A DNA stretch of 31,480 nucleotides from Ophiothrix spiculata. Its lineage: Eukaryota; Echinodermata; Ophiuroidea; Amphilepidida; Ophiotrichidae. The stretch lies in assembly GCA_000969725.1 (NCBI GenBank), contig JXSR01S028567.1; one strand, written 5' to 3'. Of the stretch, positions 31,069-31,480 are shown one piece after another. The translations under genes were made by a program, and so were the position numbers. Each line of letters opens with the position of its first letter. Position 1 is the first letter of the stretch. A model generated the notes under the pieces. It was given only the letters and a program-made list of their open reading frames with translations, ran no database searches and had not been told where the DNA came from.

Positions 31069-31480
31069 GTAAGCATTGGAAGTAGATAATATTTAGAGAA
31101 TAAAAGATAAGATTTATTGTTTACTTGTAATCTGTCGTCTCATAATGGATCGGAGTTTGTTGTTTTGGGTAATGAACACACATATCCAATAAATCGTATC
31201 TTTTATTATCATTCTTAGTCACAAATTTGAGTGAGTTGTAAACCAAAAATTATGCAAATTTATTGCCCAAAACAATAAACATCATGATTGGAAAAATGGA
31301 CACCCCAATTCAAACATGAAGTAAAGCTTTTGCGTCCGATATGTGCGAATATCTACATTGCGCTGTGATTTTCAACATGTGGCTTCACTGCGTTTGACGC
31401 TGAACGCACTGTCATGTACCGTCTCATAATTGATAGCCAAAATTCCTTATTAGGTAGTAAAATCACACTCTGACTAAGAA
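31069..31480 (+). other. 5' part of the next intron
   Basis: Begins with donor GTAAGC right after the CACNB exon. The remaining sequence to the window edge has no frame resembling the expected next exon (KPVAFAVRTNV...), so the intron continues beyond the window. No repeats were recognised in it. Confidence 0.85.

Noticed and set aside
30880..31089. 69-codon ORF starting at ATG 30880 as a complete gene
   Set aside because: The first 23 codons are intron including the polypyrimidine tract and the last 7 read through a GT donor; only 30949-31068 is exon.

Overview
The window is AT-rich, repeat-laden animal DNA with almost no coding sequence. One exon is recognisable beyond doubt, at 30949-31068 on the + strand. 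It encodes the conserved segment that precedes the SH3 domain in voltage-gated calcium-channel beta subunits (CACNB / CaV-beta family). Its wording ([14 protein letters not shown]) is closer to the vertebrate form than to the protostome form as I recall them. Together with tRNA-derived SINEs and many TACATGTA-type palindromes, this suggests a marine invertebrate deuterostome (echinoderm, hemichordate or cephalochordate). The species is an inference I cannot fix from sequence alone.

A second, short coding exon is proposed at 11475-11561. It has a start codon in good context, an in-frame stop just upstream, 29 codons, and a GT donor in phase 0, which matches the phase-0 acceptor at 30949. It would be an alternative first exon of the same gene. 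On that model 11562-30948 is a 19.4-kb first intron, and 1-11474 is upstream sequence or intron of longer isoforms.

Everything else is mobile or repetitive DNA plus unremarkable spacer. In order: a full-length-looking SINE (366-740); a TTAA/CCC element (2994-3550); an 860-bp foldback with roughly 300-bp arms (3675-4534); a family of palindromic MITEs with three copies (5080, 9655, 24104); paired divergent tRNA-like sequences (5308-5690); a 123-bp palindromic MITE (6338-6460); a TTAA/CCC element carrying a tRNA-like domain (7539-8034); hAT-like elements (8850-9457, 24538-24814, 26661-28100); a third TTAA/CCC element (12707-13009); a 1.8-kb element with nearly perfect 27-bp terminal inverted repeats enclosing a broken C2H2 zinc-finger gene (13512-15334); a tandem array of about 16 units with higher-order structure, split by a MITE (15425-16850); smaller MITEs (17089, 21946); and a perfect 95-bp direct repeat (26395 and 29131).

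No intact transposase, RNA gene, CRISPR array or prokaryotic feature was seen. Open reading frames of 60-121 codons are scattered on both strands. Apart from the two exons and the zinc-finger relic, none has recognisable protein character.
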